Below are positions 7,871 through 16,200 of a DNA stretch of 64,000 nt, in pieces. The DNA is from Victivallaceae bacterium (GTDB taxonomy: Bacteria; Verrucomicrobiota; Lentisphaeria; Victivallales; Victivallaceae), in contig JAKSOF010000002.1 of NCBI GenBank assembly GCA_024405735.1, positions 62,001 to 126,000 on the forward strand, written 5' to 3'. The translations under genes were made by a program, and so were the position numbers. Each line of letters opens with the position of its first letter. Position 1 is the first letter of the stretch. A model generated the notes under the pieces. It was given only the letters and a program-made list of their open reading frames with translations, ran no database searches and was not told the origin of the DNA.

Positions 7871-7924
7871 CCCGCGTAAGCGGGCGCCAAACGAGCGCGG
7901 GAGGGGCGGCGTGAGCCCTCCCGC
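7871..7924 (+). terminator. Two hairpins after the radical SAM gene
   Basis: CCCGC/GCGGG with a four-base loop (7871-7884) is followed by a 9-bp GC-rich hairpin (7897-7905 with 7916-7924). No T-tract follows, so it may be an inefficient terminator or an RNA-stabilising structure. Confidence 0.4.
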
Positions 7925-7954
7925 TTCCGTTGCGGCGATGCTTTTCATCCCGCC

Positions 7955-7983
7955 TTGCGCGTGCGCAATGTGTGTGATATATT
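7955..7983 (+). promoter_or_regulatory. Candidate promoter of the phosphoesterase gene
   Basis: TTGCGC and TATATT are separated by 17 bases, 22 bases before the GTG start at 8006. Confidence 0.55.
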
Positions 7984-8005
7984 ATAGGAAAAAGGAAAAC
8001 GCATT

Positions 8006-8809
8006 GTGAAAATCGTACATTTTTCTGATCCTCACGGCGGCGGTCCCGCGGAAGACTGGATGGCTTATTTCGATAAGCGCTGGGTCGGTGTTTTCAATTA
8101 CCGTTTCCGCCGCCGTTTCCGTCACGATCTGTCGAAACTGGAGCGGGCGGTCGAATACATTTTATCGACGCGTCCGGATGTGGCGGTTTGCACGGGGGAT
8201 TTGACGAGTTCGGGTCAGCCGGGGGAGTTTGAAAAAGTCCTTGCCGTGCTGAAGCCGCTGGCGCAGTCCGGCATCCCCTTTTATTACATGCCGGGCAATC
8301 ACGACTGTTATGTGACGCGCAAAAAGTGTGTCGAGGCGGTGCATCACGCGGTGGAATTTCTTTCCGGCGGCCGCGACCGTTTTGCGGATTTCCCGCTGAT
8401 CCGGCGCGAAGCGGGCGTGGAGATGATGTTGCTCAACACGAGCCGTCCGAGCAATCTTTTGTGTTCGTGGGGCTTTGTCAGCAAAGAAGATTCCGAAGCG
8501 GTCGTCAAATGGAGTGAAACGCCGCACGAAATGCCGAAAATATTGTTGTCGCATTATCCGATGATCGAGGAACATCCGGTTTTGCGGATGCGCCACCGGC
8601 TTTTCGGACAGCGGAAAATCGTCGAAAAAATGCGGCAGGGGGCGATCGATCTCGTTCTTTGCGGGCACGTGCATCGTCCGCGGCTCAAAGTCGATGCGGC
8701 GGGGCGCGGCGAATGTTGCGCCGGTTCGGTGACGCGCAATGCGTCGATGACCGAGATCACCTGTGATCCCGCAACGCGGACATTTTCCTTTGAACAGGTG
8801 AAATTATGA
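8006..8809 (+). CDS. Calcineurin-like metallophosphoesterase
   Basis: 267 aa starting at GTG, behind AAAAAGGAAAAC. All family motifs are present in order: DPH (D8, H10), GDLTSSG (D65), GNHD (97-100), SHYP (182-185) and GHVH (220-223), which bind a dinuclear metal centre. The D-x-H first motif and the overall size resemble the soluble 3',5'-cAMP phosphodiesterase/DNA exonuclease-like branch, but the substrate cannot be read. There is no signal peptide, so it is cytosolic. The next gene (rsmE) starts four bases before this stop (ATGA-type overlap), indicating coupled translation. Confidence 0.85.
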   Translation: MKIVHFSDPHGGGPAEDWMAYFDKRWVGVFNYRFRRRFRHDLSKLERAVEYILSTRPDVAVCTGDLTSSGQPGEFEKVLAVLKPLAQSGIPFYYMPGNHDCYVTRKKCVEAVHHAVEFLSGGRDRFADFPLIRREAGVEMMLLNTSRPSNLLCSWGFVSKEDSEAVVKWSETPHEMPKILLSHYPMIEEHPVLRMRHRLFGQRKIVEKMRQGAIDLVLCGHVHRPRLKVDAAGRGECCAGSVTRNASMTEITCDPATRTFSFEQVKL

Positions 8810-10122
8810 TCGTCCACACGGTTTTTCTCTCGCCGATGCCGGAAACGGGGACGGTCTTTGAACTTCCCCGCGAGGAAGCGGAACATCTTTTCAAAGTTTT
8901 CCGCGCGTCGGTCGGCGACGCGGTCGAAGTGCTTGACGGGGCGGGACATCGCGGCCGCGCGGTCGTCGTCGCGCCGAAGCGCCTGCAAATGGGGCAAGTC
9001 GAATTTCTGCCGCCCCCGGATAAGGAGATCCGTCTTTACTGCGCTTTGCCGCGCCGCAACAAGCAGGACGATTTGCTGAAACAGGCGACGGAACTCGGCG
9101 TGACGGCGATCCATCCGGTGCGCTGCCGCCGTTCGGTCGCGCAGTCGGAGCCGACACCGCGCTGGGAAGTTCTCGTGCGCGAAGCCTGCAAGCAATCCAA
9201 AAATCCCTATTTGCCGCAACTTGCCGAACCGCAGGATTTTGCCGATGCTTTGCACGACGCCGCCCGAAGACGGCTCACGCTCGTTTACGGCAGTATCGTT
9301 CCTGCGGAAAAAACCGCGTTTGCCGACAGTCGCGGCGTCGCCTATTTCGTCGGGCCCGAGGGCGGTTTTGCGCCGGAGGAGTTTTCTCTTTTGGAGCGAT
9401 CCGGCGCCGTCGGCGTCAATCTGGGACCTTATGTATTGCGTCTGGAAACGGCGGCGGTCGCGGGGATCGCTGTTTTGCGTAAGTTTTTGATGCTGTTGAT
9501 GATACTCTTTGTCTTTGCGGGATGCGAAAAGGATGTGACGCAAAGCGGTTATATGACAAAAGGGCGCGATTATTGCAACAAGGGCGATTTCCTTTTGGCG
9601 GAAAAATTTTTCCGCTATGCCGCGCTTAAATATCCCGCCGCTCCGGAACCCGCGTTTGCGCTCGCCGCGCTTTACGAGGAATCGCTGGACGAACCTTACG
9701 GAGCGGTTTACTTTTACCGTCAGGGATTGAAGCACTTGCCGCCGGATCACGTCGACCGCCCGGTTTATGAGGCGGCGTGCCGCCGCCTTGAAGCGGAGAT
9801 CGCCGCGTCTTCTCCGGCTCCGGCGGATCCAACGTTGCTTGCCGAGCTGGAAAAATACAAAAAGGAAAGTACGCAAATGCGTCAGCTTGTCCAGCGTCAG
9901 CAATGGACGGTTTCCGCTTTGCGCCGCGAACTTGACGCCGCGAAACAGCCGGAAAAAAAGGTTGCGGCGGAAGCGAAAACCTATACCGTCCGCCCCGGCG
10001 ACACGCTTTCCGTCATCGCCCGGCGCTGTCGCGTTTCGCAGGCGGAATTACAGCGCGTCAATCAGCTTTCCGACAAAAGCGTTTTGCAAATCGGCGATGT
10101 CCTGATCCTGCCGGAGAAATAA
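8806..10122 (+). CDS. rsmE: RsmE 16S rRNA methyltransferase fused in frame to a TPR/LysM lipoprotein
   Basis: Residues 1-225 are a complete RsmE: PUA-like N-terminus, an FVGPEGGF motif (181-188) and the knotted SPOUT C-terminus ending in LGPYVLRLETAAVAG. RsmE makes m3U1498 in 16S rRNA. Without a stop codon the frame continues into a hydrophobic segment with a lipobox (FVFAGC, C240), a TPR-like helical region (about 245-330), a coiled coil (about 345-380) and a LysM domain (about 393-436: YTVRPGDTLSVIA). Lipid attachment and peptidoglycan binding make no sense on a cytosolic rRNA enzyme, so either this is a real fusion, a lost stop codon, or a second product is made from an internal start (M229 at 9490). 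The gene overlaps the upstream phosphoesterase by four bases. Confidence 0.85.
   Translation: MIVHTVFLSPMPETGTVFELPREEAEHLFKVFRASVGDAVEVLDGAGHRGRAVVVAPKRLQMGQVEFLPPPDKEIRLYCALPRRNKQDDLLKQATELGVTAIHPVRCRRSVAQSEPTPRWEVLVREACKQSKNPYLPQLAEPQDFADALHDAARRRLTLVYGSIVPAEKTAFADSRGVAYFVGPEGGFAPEEFSLLERSGAVGVNLGPYVLRLETAAVAGIAVLRKFLMLLMILFVFAGCEKDVTQSGYMTKGRDYCNKGDFLLAEKFFRYAALKYPAAPEPAFALAALYEESLDEPYGAVYFYRQGLKHLPPDHVDRPVYEAACRRLEAEIAASSPAPADPTLLAELEKYKKESTQMRQLVQRQQWTVSALRRELDAAKQPEKKVAAEAKTYTVRPGDTLSVIARRCRVSQAELQRVNQLSDKSVLQIGDVLILPEK
9490..10122 (+). CDS. Possible separate LysM lipoprotein from an internal start within the rsmE frame
   Basis: If translation starts at the ATG at 9490 (or 9499) the product is a 207-210 aa lipoprotein: a signal segment with lipobox FVFAGC, tetratricopeptide-like helices, a coiled coil and a C-terminal LysM peptidoglycan-binding domain ending at LILPEK. 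This would be a sensible free-standing outer-membrane or periplasmic protein. Against it, no good Shine-Dalgarno precedes either ATG, and no stop codon separates it from rsmE, so it would be nested in the same frame. Confidence 0.4.
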   Translation: MLLMILFVFAGCEKDVTQSGYMTKGRDYCNKGDFLLAEKFFRYAALKYPAAPEPAFALAALYEESLDEPYGAVYFYRQGLKHLPPDHVDRPVYEAACRRLEAEIAASSPAPADPTLLAELEKYKKESTQMRQLVQRQQWTVSALRRELDAAKQPEKKVAAEAKTYTVRPGDTLSVIARRCRVSQAELQRVNQLSDKSVLQIGDVLILPEK

Positions 10123-10138
10123 AAGGGCGGCAATTTGC

Positions 10139-10167
10139 TTGAAAAATCCGCGCGTGCGTAGTATATT
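10139..10167 (+). promoter_or_regulatory. Candidate promoter of the small lipoprotein pair
   Basis: TTGAAA and TATATT are separated by 17 bases, 42 bases before the ATG at 10210, which has GGTGAGGAA just upstream. Confidence 0.6.
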
Positions 10168-10209
10168 TCAAACGGCATTCGGGATCAACGAGAAACCAAA
10201 GGTGAGGAA

Positions 10210-10731
10210 ATGAAGTATTTTTTTCTGGCGGCATTCGCACTTTTTTTAGGCGGTTGTTCTTTTTCATCCGGTTATAAACGTCCGCAGGAATTCGATCTGG
10301 CGCCGGTGAAAGTGAAATTTTCCCGTGCCGTCAGTTTCAGCAATTTCACCAATCTTTCCGGAAGCGACCGCCGCTTCCTGCTGTGTGACGGCGCGCAGAC
10401 GACGCGGACGGAGTATTCCCGCTGGATCTCCAATCCCGATCTGATGCTGATGCGCGCATTGGCGTCGGGAGTTCCCGACAGCGTTACCGACAAGCCCCTG
10501 CCGCGCTGCAATGTCGTGCTTTACCGTTTCAACTGGTGCGACGGCAGTGCGTATCTCGTTGCCGATGTGACGCTTTTGTACGGCAAAAACAGTAGCCGCT
10601 GGATGTTCCAGACGCAGGAAAAGTGTACCGCCTCCGATGCCGGGTCGCGGGTCGCCGCGATGAATCGGTGTGTGGAGCGTCTTGCCGTTTCGCTTCAGGA
10701 AAAACTGGCGAAACTGCCGGAGGAAAGGTGA
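10210..10731 (+). CDS. Lipoprotein resembling ABC-transport auxiliary lipoproteins
   Basis: 173 aa with a clear lipoprotein signal (lipobox LGGC, C15). The mature part contains a segment reading FTNLSGSDRRFLL followed by YSRWISNPDLMLMRAL; this order (a ‘self-standing strand, YSRW, leucine-rich helix’ pattern) resembles the PF03886 PqiC-like auxiliary lipoproteins of MlaD/PqiB-type lipid transporters. That similarity is by eye and moderate. No MlaE-, MlaD- or MlaF-type gene is in the window. The stop codon overlaps the next lipoprotein start by one base (TGATG), so the two are coupled. Probably anchored in the outer membrane. Confidence 0.65.
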   Translation: MKYFFLAAFALFLGGCSFSSGYKRPQEFDLAPVKVKFSRAVSFSNFTNLSGSDRRFLLCDGAQTTRTEYSRWISNPDLMLMRALASGVPDSVTDKPLPRCNVVLYRFNWCDGSAYLVADVTLLYGKNSSRWMFQTQEKCTASDAGSRVAAMNRCVERLAVSLQEKLAKLPEER

Positions 10732-11135
10732 TGAAAAAAATTCTTTTTTCGCTTGTCATTCTGCTTTCGGTCTGCGGATGCACGACCTCGAAACTGGTCG
10801 CGACGAAACCGTATGAAGAGCAGAAAAGTTCCGCCGGAAACCGCGTCGTCGCCAACGTCAAGGGGGAGATCAACGGGCTTTATCTTTTTTACTGGATCCC
10901 GTTGTGGTCGGGGGAGCCGTGGCGGCCCAACGAGCGTGATTACGACACGTTTACCCATTATGTGACCCCGGCCTATATGTCGCGGATGCTTGACAACTAC
11001 CGCCGCCGCCATAAGTACGGCGCGGTCGAAGATCTGGAAATCAATCGCGTCAACCGGGGATGGTGGAGTCTGGGGATTTTATGGGTCCGGTCGATTTACG
11101 GCTCCGCCGTGATGACGGAAAAGATGAAAAAATAA
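10731..11135 (+). CDS. Small lipoprotein (134 aa)
   Basis: The ATG at 10731 follows GGAGGAAAGG, inside the end of the preceding gene. The N-terminus is a lipoprotein signal (MKKILFSLVILL, lipobox VCGC). The mature protein has no recognisable domain; it is rich in aromatic residues (FYWIPLW, GWWSLGILW), suggesting an association with membrane or a hydrophobic partner. Translational coupling with the 173-aa lipoprotein implies a common role in the cell envelope. I do not recognise the family. Confidence 0.7.
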   Translation: MKKILFSLVILLSVCGCTTSKLVATKPYEEQKSSAGNRVVANVKGEINGLYLFYWIPLWSGEPWRPNERDYDTFTHYVTPAYMSRMLDNYRRRHKYGAVEDLEINRVNRGWWSLGILWVRSIYGSAVMTEKMKK

Positions 11136-11167
11136 TCGGAAGTTTTTGCTTTTCTACGCGGATTGAC

Positions 11168-11196
11168 TTGTAAAATATAAAAACGTGTGTTATTTT
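11168..11196 (+). promoter_or_regulatory. Candidate promoter of the tpiA-secG-pilus operon
   Basis: TTGTAA and TATTTT are separated by 17 bases. No further promoter of this type or terminator is seen before 22323, so the message could span about 11 kb. Confidence 0.5.
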
Positions 11197-11273
11197 TTAA
11201 AGAGCCGGAGTGTGTTGTGCTCCGGTCAAGGTCGTATTTATATACTTTATATAAAGATTGGGAAAAAGAGAAA

Positions 11274-12053
11274 ATGAGTCGCAAAATCATCGTCGCCGGA
11301 AACTGGAAAATGAACAAAAACGCCGCCGAGGGCAAATCGCTCGTCGAGGCGTTGAAAAATGAACTTTCCGGCATCGATTTCAATGAGGTCGAAGTGGTGG
11401 TCTGCCCGCCGTTTACGACGATTTCCAGCGTGATCGAGGCCGCATCCGGCAGTGCCGTCGGCGTCGGCGCTCAAAACATCCACTGGGCGCCGAACGGCGC
11501 TTTCACCGGAGAGATCTCGGCGGATATGCTCGTCAGTACCGGCGTCAAGTATGTGATCATCGGTCACAGCGAACGCCGCCAGTATTTCGGCGAAACGGAT
11601 GCGACGGTCAATTCCCGTCTCAAAGCGGCGATCGCCGCCGGTTTGACTCCGATCGTCTGCGTCGGCGAAACGCTTGCCGAGCGCGAGAGCAACCGCACCG
11701 AGGAGGTGCTTGCCCGTCAGATCACCGAGGGTTTTGCCGGCATCAGCGCGGCGGACGGCGCCAAGATCGTGGTCGCTTACGAGCCGGTCTGGGCGATCGG
11801 CACCGGCAAGACCGCGACTCCCGACATCGCGCAGGCGGCGCACAGTTTCATCCGCAGTCAGCTCGCCGGAGTTTTCGGCACCGAAGCGGCGGAAGCGATC
11901 CGCATTCAGTACGGCGGCAGTATGAAACCCGAAAACGCCCGCGAACTTCTTTCCCAGCCCGACATCGACGGCGGTCTGATCGGCGGCGCGGCGCTCAAAG
12001 CCGACAGCTTTGCGAAATTGATCCGCGAAGCGGTCGCAGGCAGTAAAAACTGA
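11274..12053 (+). CDS. tpiA: Triosephosphate isomerase
   Basis: 259 aa, cytosolic glycolytic enzyme interconverting dihydroxyacetone phosphate and glyceraldehyde 3-phosphate. Catalytic residues are all in place: K12 in NWKMN, H98 in IIGHSERR and E170 in AYEPVWAIGTG, followed by the phosphate-binding GGS and GG segments near the C-terminus. The ATG at 11274 is chosen because the catalytic NWKMN must lie near residue 10; the in-frame upstream extension overlaps the promoter. secG follows after 10 bases, a common tpiA-secG arrangement in bacteria, and then the pilus-like genes. Confidence 0.97.
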   Translation: MSRKIIVAGNWKMNKNAAEGKSLVEALKNELSGIDFNEVEVVVCPPFTTISSVIEAASGSAVGVGAQNIHWAPNGAFTGEISADMLVSTGVKYVIIGHSERRQYFGETDATVNSRLKAAIAAGLTPIVCVGETLAERESNRTEEVLARQITEGFAGISAADGAKIVVAYEPVWAIGTGKTATPDIAQAAHSFIRSQLAGVFGTEAAEAIRIQYGGSMKPENARELLSQPDIDGGLIGGAALKADSFAKLIREAVAGSKN

Positions 12054-12063
12054 GGCTTCTTTT

Positions 12064-12381
12064 ATGGAAGTGATACGTATATTTCTCTACATTTCAGTTG
12101 CGATCGTCGCACTGCTTCTGATCGGTCTGATCCTGATCCAGCCGTCGAAATCGGGCGGCATGGGGGCGACCTTCGGCGGCATCGGCGAATCGGCATTCGG
12201 CGGCAAGGCGGGCAGTCATCTGACGCGCGCCACCGTTTGGATGACCGCGATCTTTCTCGCATTGTCGCTGGTGCTGGCGGTGTTGATCGGCCGCGGCGTC
12301 GGACAGAAAAAATCGGCGCTTTCTCAAGCGATGGAAACCGTCCCGGCGGAAACGCAAACACCGACGGAAACGGCAAAATAG
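12064..12381 (+). CDS. secG: SecG subunit of the Sec translocon
   Basis: 105 aa. Two membrane spans (about 5-25 and 57-76) flank the conserved cytosolic loop with QPSKSGGMGATFGG and a serine/phenylalanine-rich stretch (GESAFGGK), diagnostic of SecG. The C-terminal 25 residues are a threonine- and proline-rich tail (AETQTPTETAK) as often seen in this family. It assists SecYEG-mediated protein export. It starts 10 bases after tpiA and 14 bases before the Amuc_1102-like gene, so it is in the same transcription unit. Confidence 0.93.
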   Translation: MEVIRIFLYISVAIVALLLIGLILIQPSKSGGMGATFGGIGESAFGGKAGSHLTRATVWMTAIFLALSLVLAVLIGRGVGQKKSALSQAMETVPAETQTPTETAK

Positions 12382-12395
12382 GATTTCGATCAACG

Positions 12396-13064
12396 ATGAA
12401 ACGGATTTCGATCATTGCGATGGCAGTTGTTGCGACGCTTGCATTTGCCGCGCCCAAGAATGTGGCGTTCGGCGATGTGAAAGTCCAACTCAAAATCCAT
12501 ACTGCCCCCGAAGTTGAATTCCGTTCCAAAACCTCGTTCCCCGGCAATTCCGTTGCCGCCAGTCGTGAATGGGTCATGATCGCGGTCTCTTTTGCCCCCG
12601 GCGTCGGCAGCAAGGGACGCGTCAAGGCGATGCGCGGCGCCTGGGTTGATGATGTCGTGCTTGATGTTTCCGTCGAAGCACCGATGGACGGCGCCGCCGG
12701 ACGGCGGAAAGCGACGGGACTTTTTATCGGCAGTTGCAAATTCTGGGCGATCCCGCTTGACGGCAGGTCCCATACCGCGTTGATGTTCATCGCGCCCCAG
12801 GTGCTTGACCGCTATCTGGCTTCCCACGGTGGCGGCGACGGAAAATATACGGAAAAACTTTTCCGGGTCCAGGCGGTTTTCCACACGGCGGACGGAGCTG
12901 AACTCGGCAGAGGTTATTTCAATCTTGACGGTTCGGCGAAGACACAGGCGCTCTACTTTGCTTCGCTTGCCAATGAAACGGTCGTCAAGGATGCCGTTTT
13001 CCCGCGCGAAAAGACTCCGTGGGCGTTGGTGAATCCGGAAAATTACGATTTAATGAAAGAATAA
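12396..13064 (+). CDS. Amuc_1102-family pilus-like protein
   Basis: 222 aa with a cleavable signal peptide (AIMA-type core, cleavage near AFAAP, residues 18-20). The mature protein is beta-rich and contains paired motifs VKVQLKIHTAPEVEF and RVKAMRGAWVDDVVL. Position is the strongest evidence: it is the first gene of a block whose next four genes match the Akkermansia Amuc_1101, 1100, 1099 and 1098 set. In that system Amuc_1102 is a periplasmic immunoglobulin-like protein of unknown precise role. An ATG at 12396 is preferred because an upstream in-frame codon would lie inside secG and destroy the signal peptide. Confidence 0.7.
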   Translation: MKRISIIAMAVVATLAFAAPKNVAFGDVKVQLKIHTAPEVEFRSKTSFPGNSVAASREWVMIAVSFAPGVGSKGRVKAMRGAWVDDVVLDVSVEAPMDGAAGRRKATGLFIGSCKFWAIPLDGRSHTALMFIAPQVLDRYLASHGGGDGKYTEKLFRVQAVFHTADGAELGRGYFNLDGSAKTQALYFASLANETVVKDAVFPREKTPWALVNPENYDLMKE

Positions 13065-13081
13065 CATAAAGACAGAGGCGG

Positions 13082-14896
13082 ATGCGGAAAATGACCAAAG
13101 ACAGTGCCATTTTAACGGTTGATATCGGCTCCGAGAGCCTGAAAATTGCCGAGTTTGCCGTCGCGGCAAGCGGTGCGCTGACGCTGACGAAATTTGCCTG
13201 CCGCAAATTGGAAGCGCCCGAGGTGACCGAAAACGACGTCGGCATCAGCATGAACGATCTCAATTCCGCGACGTTCCGCCGCATTTTCAACGAGATGGTC
13301 GCTGAAAATCAGTTCACCGCAAAGCGGGTGCGGATCTCGTTGCCCGCCAGTTCCGCCTTTTTGCGTTTGAGCAAACTGCCGGATGCGCTCGGCAACCGCG
13401 AGGCGATCAACCGGATCGTCGAATATGAGGCGCAACAGGCGGTTCCCTGCGCGTTGAGCGAAGTCGAGTGGGATTACCAGTTGATCCACCACGTCTGGAG
13501 CGAAAGTGTGGAGGAGACCAACGCCGAAGGCGTCCTGGAATCCAGTCAGATCGACCGCGAAGAATATGAAGCGCTTTTTGTCGCGATCAAACGGGAGCAG
13601 ATCACGGAGTACACGACGGCGATCGAAGACGCCGGATTTCAGATCGTTTCCGTTTCCATCTCGCCGATCGAGCTTTTCAATGCCGCCAAGGCGACGCAGC
13701 TTACCGATGAAAATCAATGTGCGGTATTGCTCAATATCGGCAGCCGCAACAGCAGTCTGGTGATTTCCGATCACAACCGCGTTTTCCTGCGCAGTATCCC
13801 CATCGGCGGCAATGCGATCTCGGCGCAGATCGCCAGAGAGTATGATGTCACTCCTGAAGAAGCGGAGGAATTGAAGCGCCGTCACGGTTTTGTCGCTTCC
13901 GGCAGCGCCTACGAGGATCCCGATTCGGAAATGGCGGCGACCATCTCGAAAATCTCGCGCAACGTGATGACCCGGCTCCACGGGGAATTCAGCCGCTCGA
14001 TCAACGTCTGGCGGGCACAGCACGGCGGCACTCAGCCGACGTTGCTGTTGCTTTCGGGCGGCAGTTCCGTGATGCCCGGCGTCAATGAATTTTTTCAGGA
14101 GAAATTGCATCTTAACGTCGATTACCTCAATACTTTCGGCGCGATCAACATCGACGATTCCGTCAATAAAAACAATTTGCAGGAAGTCGCTCCGGGCTTT
14201 CAGGAACTGATCGGACTCGCTCTTCACGAAGTGATCGACAGTCCCGTCAAAATTTCCCTTTTGCCGCGCGAGATCCGCAATCAGATGCGGCTCGACCGTC
14301 AGAAACCCTATTTTATCGCTTCGGCGGCGGCACTTCTTGTGGGATTGATGCTTTTTGTTTTCGGGATGCAGAAACAGGCGCTGATCGGTCAGGACCGCGT
14401 CACCCAGACGGAGGAAAAACTTGACGCCGCCAAAAAGGTCGGCCGTCAAATCAAAAATGAATTGAACCGGACCAACCGCGAAAAAAACAATTTCGTCGAA
14501 ATGGAAAACCTGCTCTTGGAACGGAGCGCCTGGTGCGATATGCTCCGGAGCATCCAGCAGATCACTCCCGATCTGATGTGGATCACTTCGATCGAAGGCA
14601 TTGTCGATCCCGATGCGAAACAGGATGCGGATGCCAAAAAGGGCGTGCCGCGTCAGAACGGGATGAGCGTCGAGCAGGTACTGGCGCAGACGGAAATCCG
14701 GGCGATTCGCATTTCCGGGTACACTTTGATTTTTCAGGGGCGTCGCGCCTACAGCGATTTCCGCAAGGGGCTGATGGCCTGCAGCTGGGTCGAAGAAGTG
14801 CGCGACGTGGACAATTCCGATATGAGTACCGTCGGCGGCAACAACACCGGCGCTTTCTCTTGTATCGTAGTGCTGAAACAACCGATCAAAAAATAG
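13082..14896 (+). CDS. PilM-like actin-fold protein with PilN-like C-terminus (Amuc_1101 family)
   Basis: 604 aa. Residues 12-390 form an actin-like ATPase of the PilM type: a phosphate-1 motif (DIGSESLKIAEF, 14-25), an LNIGSRNSSLVI segment and an LLLSGGSS motif. A single membrane span (about 410-430) follows, then a periplasmic coiled coil and a PilN-like alpha/beta domain. The protein therefore appears to combine the cytosolic PilM ring with its inner-membrane partner in one chain. Start may be the ATG at 13082 or the one at 13091. It is preceded and followed by pilus-like genes with gaps of 17 and 12 bases, consistent with one operon. Confidence 0.8.
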   Translation: MRKMTKDSAILTVDIGSESLKIAEFAVAASGALTLTKFACRKLEAPEVTENDVGISMNDLNSATFRRIFNEMVAENQFTAKRVRISLPASSAFLRLSKLPDALGNREAINRIVEYEAQQAVPCALSEVEWDYQLIHHVWSESVEETNAEGVLESSQIDREEYEALFVAIKREQITEYTTAIEDAGFQIVSVSISPIELFNAAKATQLTDENQCAVLLNIGSRNSSLVISDHNRVFLRSIPIGGNAISAQIAREYDVTPEEAEELKRRHGFVASGSAYEDPDSEMAATISKISRNVMTRLHGEFSRSINVWRAQHGGTQPTLLLLSGGSSVMPGVNEFFQEKLHLNVDYLNTFGAINIDDSVNKNNLQEVAPGFQELIGLALHEVIDSPVKISLLPREIRNQMRLDRQKPYFIASAAALLVGLMLFVFGMQKQALIGQDRVTQTEEKLDAAKKVGRQIKNELNRTNREKNNFVEMENLLLERSAWCDMLRSIQQITPDLMWITSIEGIVDPDAKQDADAKKGVPRQNGMSVEQVLAQTEIRAIRISGYTLIFQGRRAYSDFRKGLMACSWVEEVRDVDNSDMSTVGGNNTGAFSCIVVLKQPIKK

Positions 14897-14908
14897 CGGG
14901 AGTGGATC

Positions 14909-16183
14909 GTGAACCGTTTTGTCAAAAAAAATCAGATGTTGGTCACGGTGCTGGCGGTTGCCGCAGTGATCGTTTTCGCTTTGCTGATCTACAGCGGCTA
15001 TCTCATTTTTGAAGTCAGCGTCGCCAATTCCAAAACGGAGGAGTTCGCCGACAGCATCCGTATGTTGCGCCGTTCCAAACCGGCTCCGGTCAAGGAAAAC
15101 CGCGCTCCGATCCAGGAGGATGCGAAAACTTACCGGCAGGGCGTGGAAAATTTCTTCGCCTATTTCGACCGTCCCTATCAGCACGCCGCCGATCGCTTCC
15201 TGATAACGCTTCTCAATCTGAAAGACGAAGCGAAATTACCGGAAGAACGGGATAAATTCATCGCCGATTACCGTCATTCGGTACGTTCGGACAGCAATGC
15301 CAATACCGATTTTACCGATTTCCGCGACAAATACAATCAGGAAGGCCGCTGGAAAGAGGCGACCGAGGAATTCAAGAAGGCGGTTCTGGAAGTTTTCCCC
15401 GATGTGGAATTCGGCAATGACGCCGACCGTTTCGCTCTGGTCGCGCTCGGGCTTCCCTACCGTTTGCCCAACGTCGATATGATGCAGCGCTATTACGACA
15501 ACAGCCGCGAACGTTTCGGTCGTCTTGTCAAAATTCAGGTGGGAGCGCAGAATTTCGGTTTCGATCCGGTCTTTCAGAGAAAGTACAACGAAGACGATTT
15601 CCCGCTTATCGTCTACCATCTTGATATTATCGGGGATATGATGCGCCGGATGAAACAAGCGCAGATCTCCTCGCTCAATGTCTTTGCCATCGACAAAGGG
15701 ATCCCTTCGGCGCCAGGGAGATTGGAGGAATGCCTGCAGTCGCGCGGAAATGTCCGTATGGTGCGTTATGTCTTTGAAGTTTCCGGTACGCTCAATTCCA
15801 TTCGCGCCTTTGCCGAAAAACTGATCTCCGCGGCGGAAAAAGAACGCCGTTTTTATGTGATCAAATCGCTCAATCTTTATGCCAACGACACCGATTACCA
15901 GAAAGCCCGTGAGCAGATCAATCCCCAGACGAGCCAGAGCGCTGAAGCCGCCAGCCAGAGTGAAGCTCCGCGGCGCAGCCGCCGCGAAATGCGCCGGCTG
16001 GAAAATCAGCGCAAAGCCGAGGAGAAAAAGCAGCATGAAGAGGACGCGGCACGCGAAGCCGAACTCAAGTTGCCGATCCATCAGCGTCGCGATTACGGCA
16101 GAATACTTTTCGGCGGCAATGGAGAATGCCGTGCGATTTTCGATGTTGAGTATCTCACCACCCGCGATGGTGTCAACCGATAA
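14909..16183 (+). CDS. Amuc_1100-family pilus-like protein
   Basis: 424 aa, GTG start behind GGGAGTGGATC. One N-terminal membrane span (about 10-35) anchors a periplasmic part consisting of a coiled coil and two ferredoxin-like halves, the design of PilO/PilN and of Akkermansia Amuc_1100. It is longer than Amuc_1100 (about 317 aa): the extra length is largely a charged, glutamine- and glutamate-rich insert (about 340-390, with RRSRREMRRLENQRKAEEKK) that should form a long helix. The following RDYGRILFGGNGECRAIF strand pair closes the domain. Role inferred: inner-membrane alignment subunit of the pilus-like machine. Confidence 0.78.
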   Translation: MNRFVKKNQMLVTVLAVAAVIVFALLIYSGYLIFEVSVANSKTEEFADSIRMLRRSKPAPVKENRAPIQEDAKTYRQGVENFFAYFDRPYQHAADRFLITLLNLKDEAKLPEERDKFIADYRHSVRSDSNANTDFTDFRDKYNQEGRWKEATEEFKKAVLEVFPDVEFGNDADRFALVALGLPYRLPNVDMMQRYYDNSRERFGRLVKIQVGAQNFGFDPVFQRKYNEDDFPLIVYHLDIIGDMMRRMKQAQISSLNVFAIDKGIPSAPGRLEECLQSRGNVRMVRYVFEVSGTLNSIRAFAEKLISAAEKERRFYVIKSLNLYANDTDYQKAREQINPQTSQSAEAASQSEAPRRSRREMRRLENQRKAEEKKQHEEDAAREAELKLPIHQRRDYGRILFGGNGECRAIFDVEYLTTRDGVNR

Positions 16184-16200
16184 ATGGGAGAGTTAAGGCT

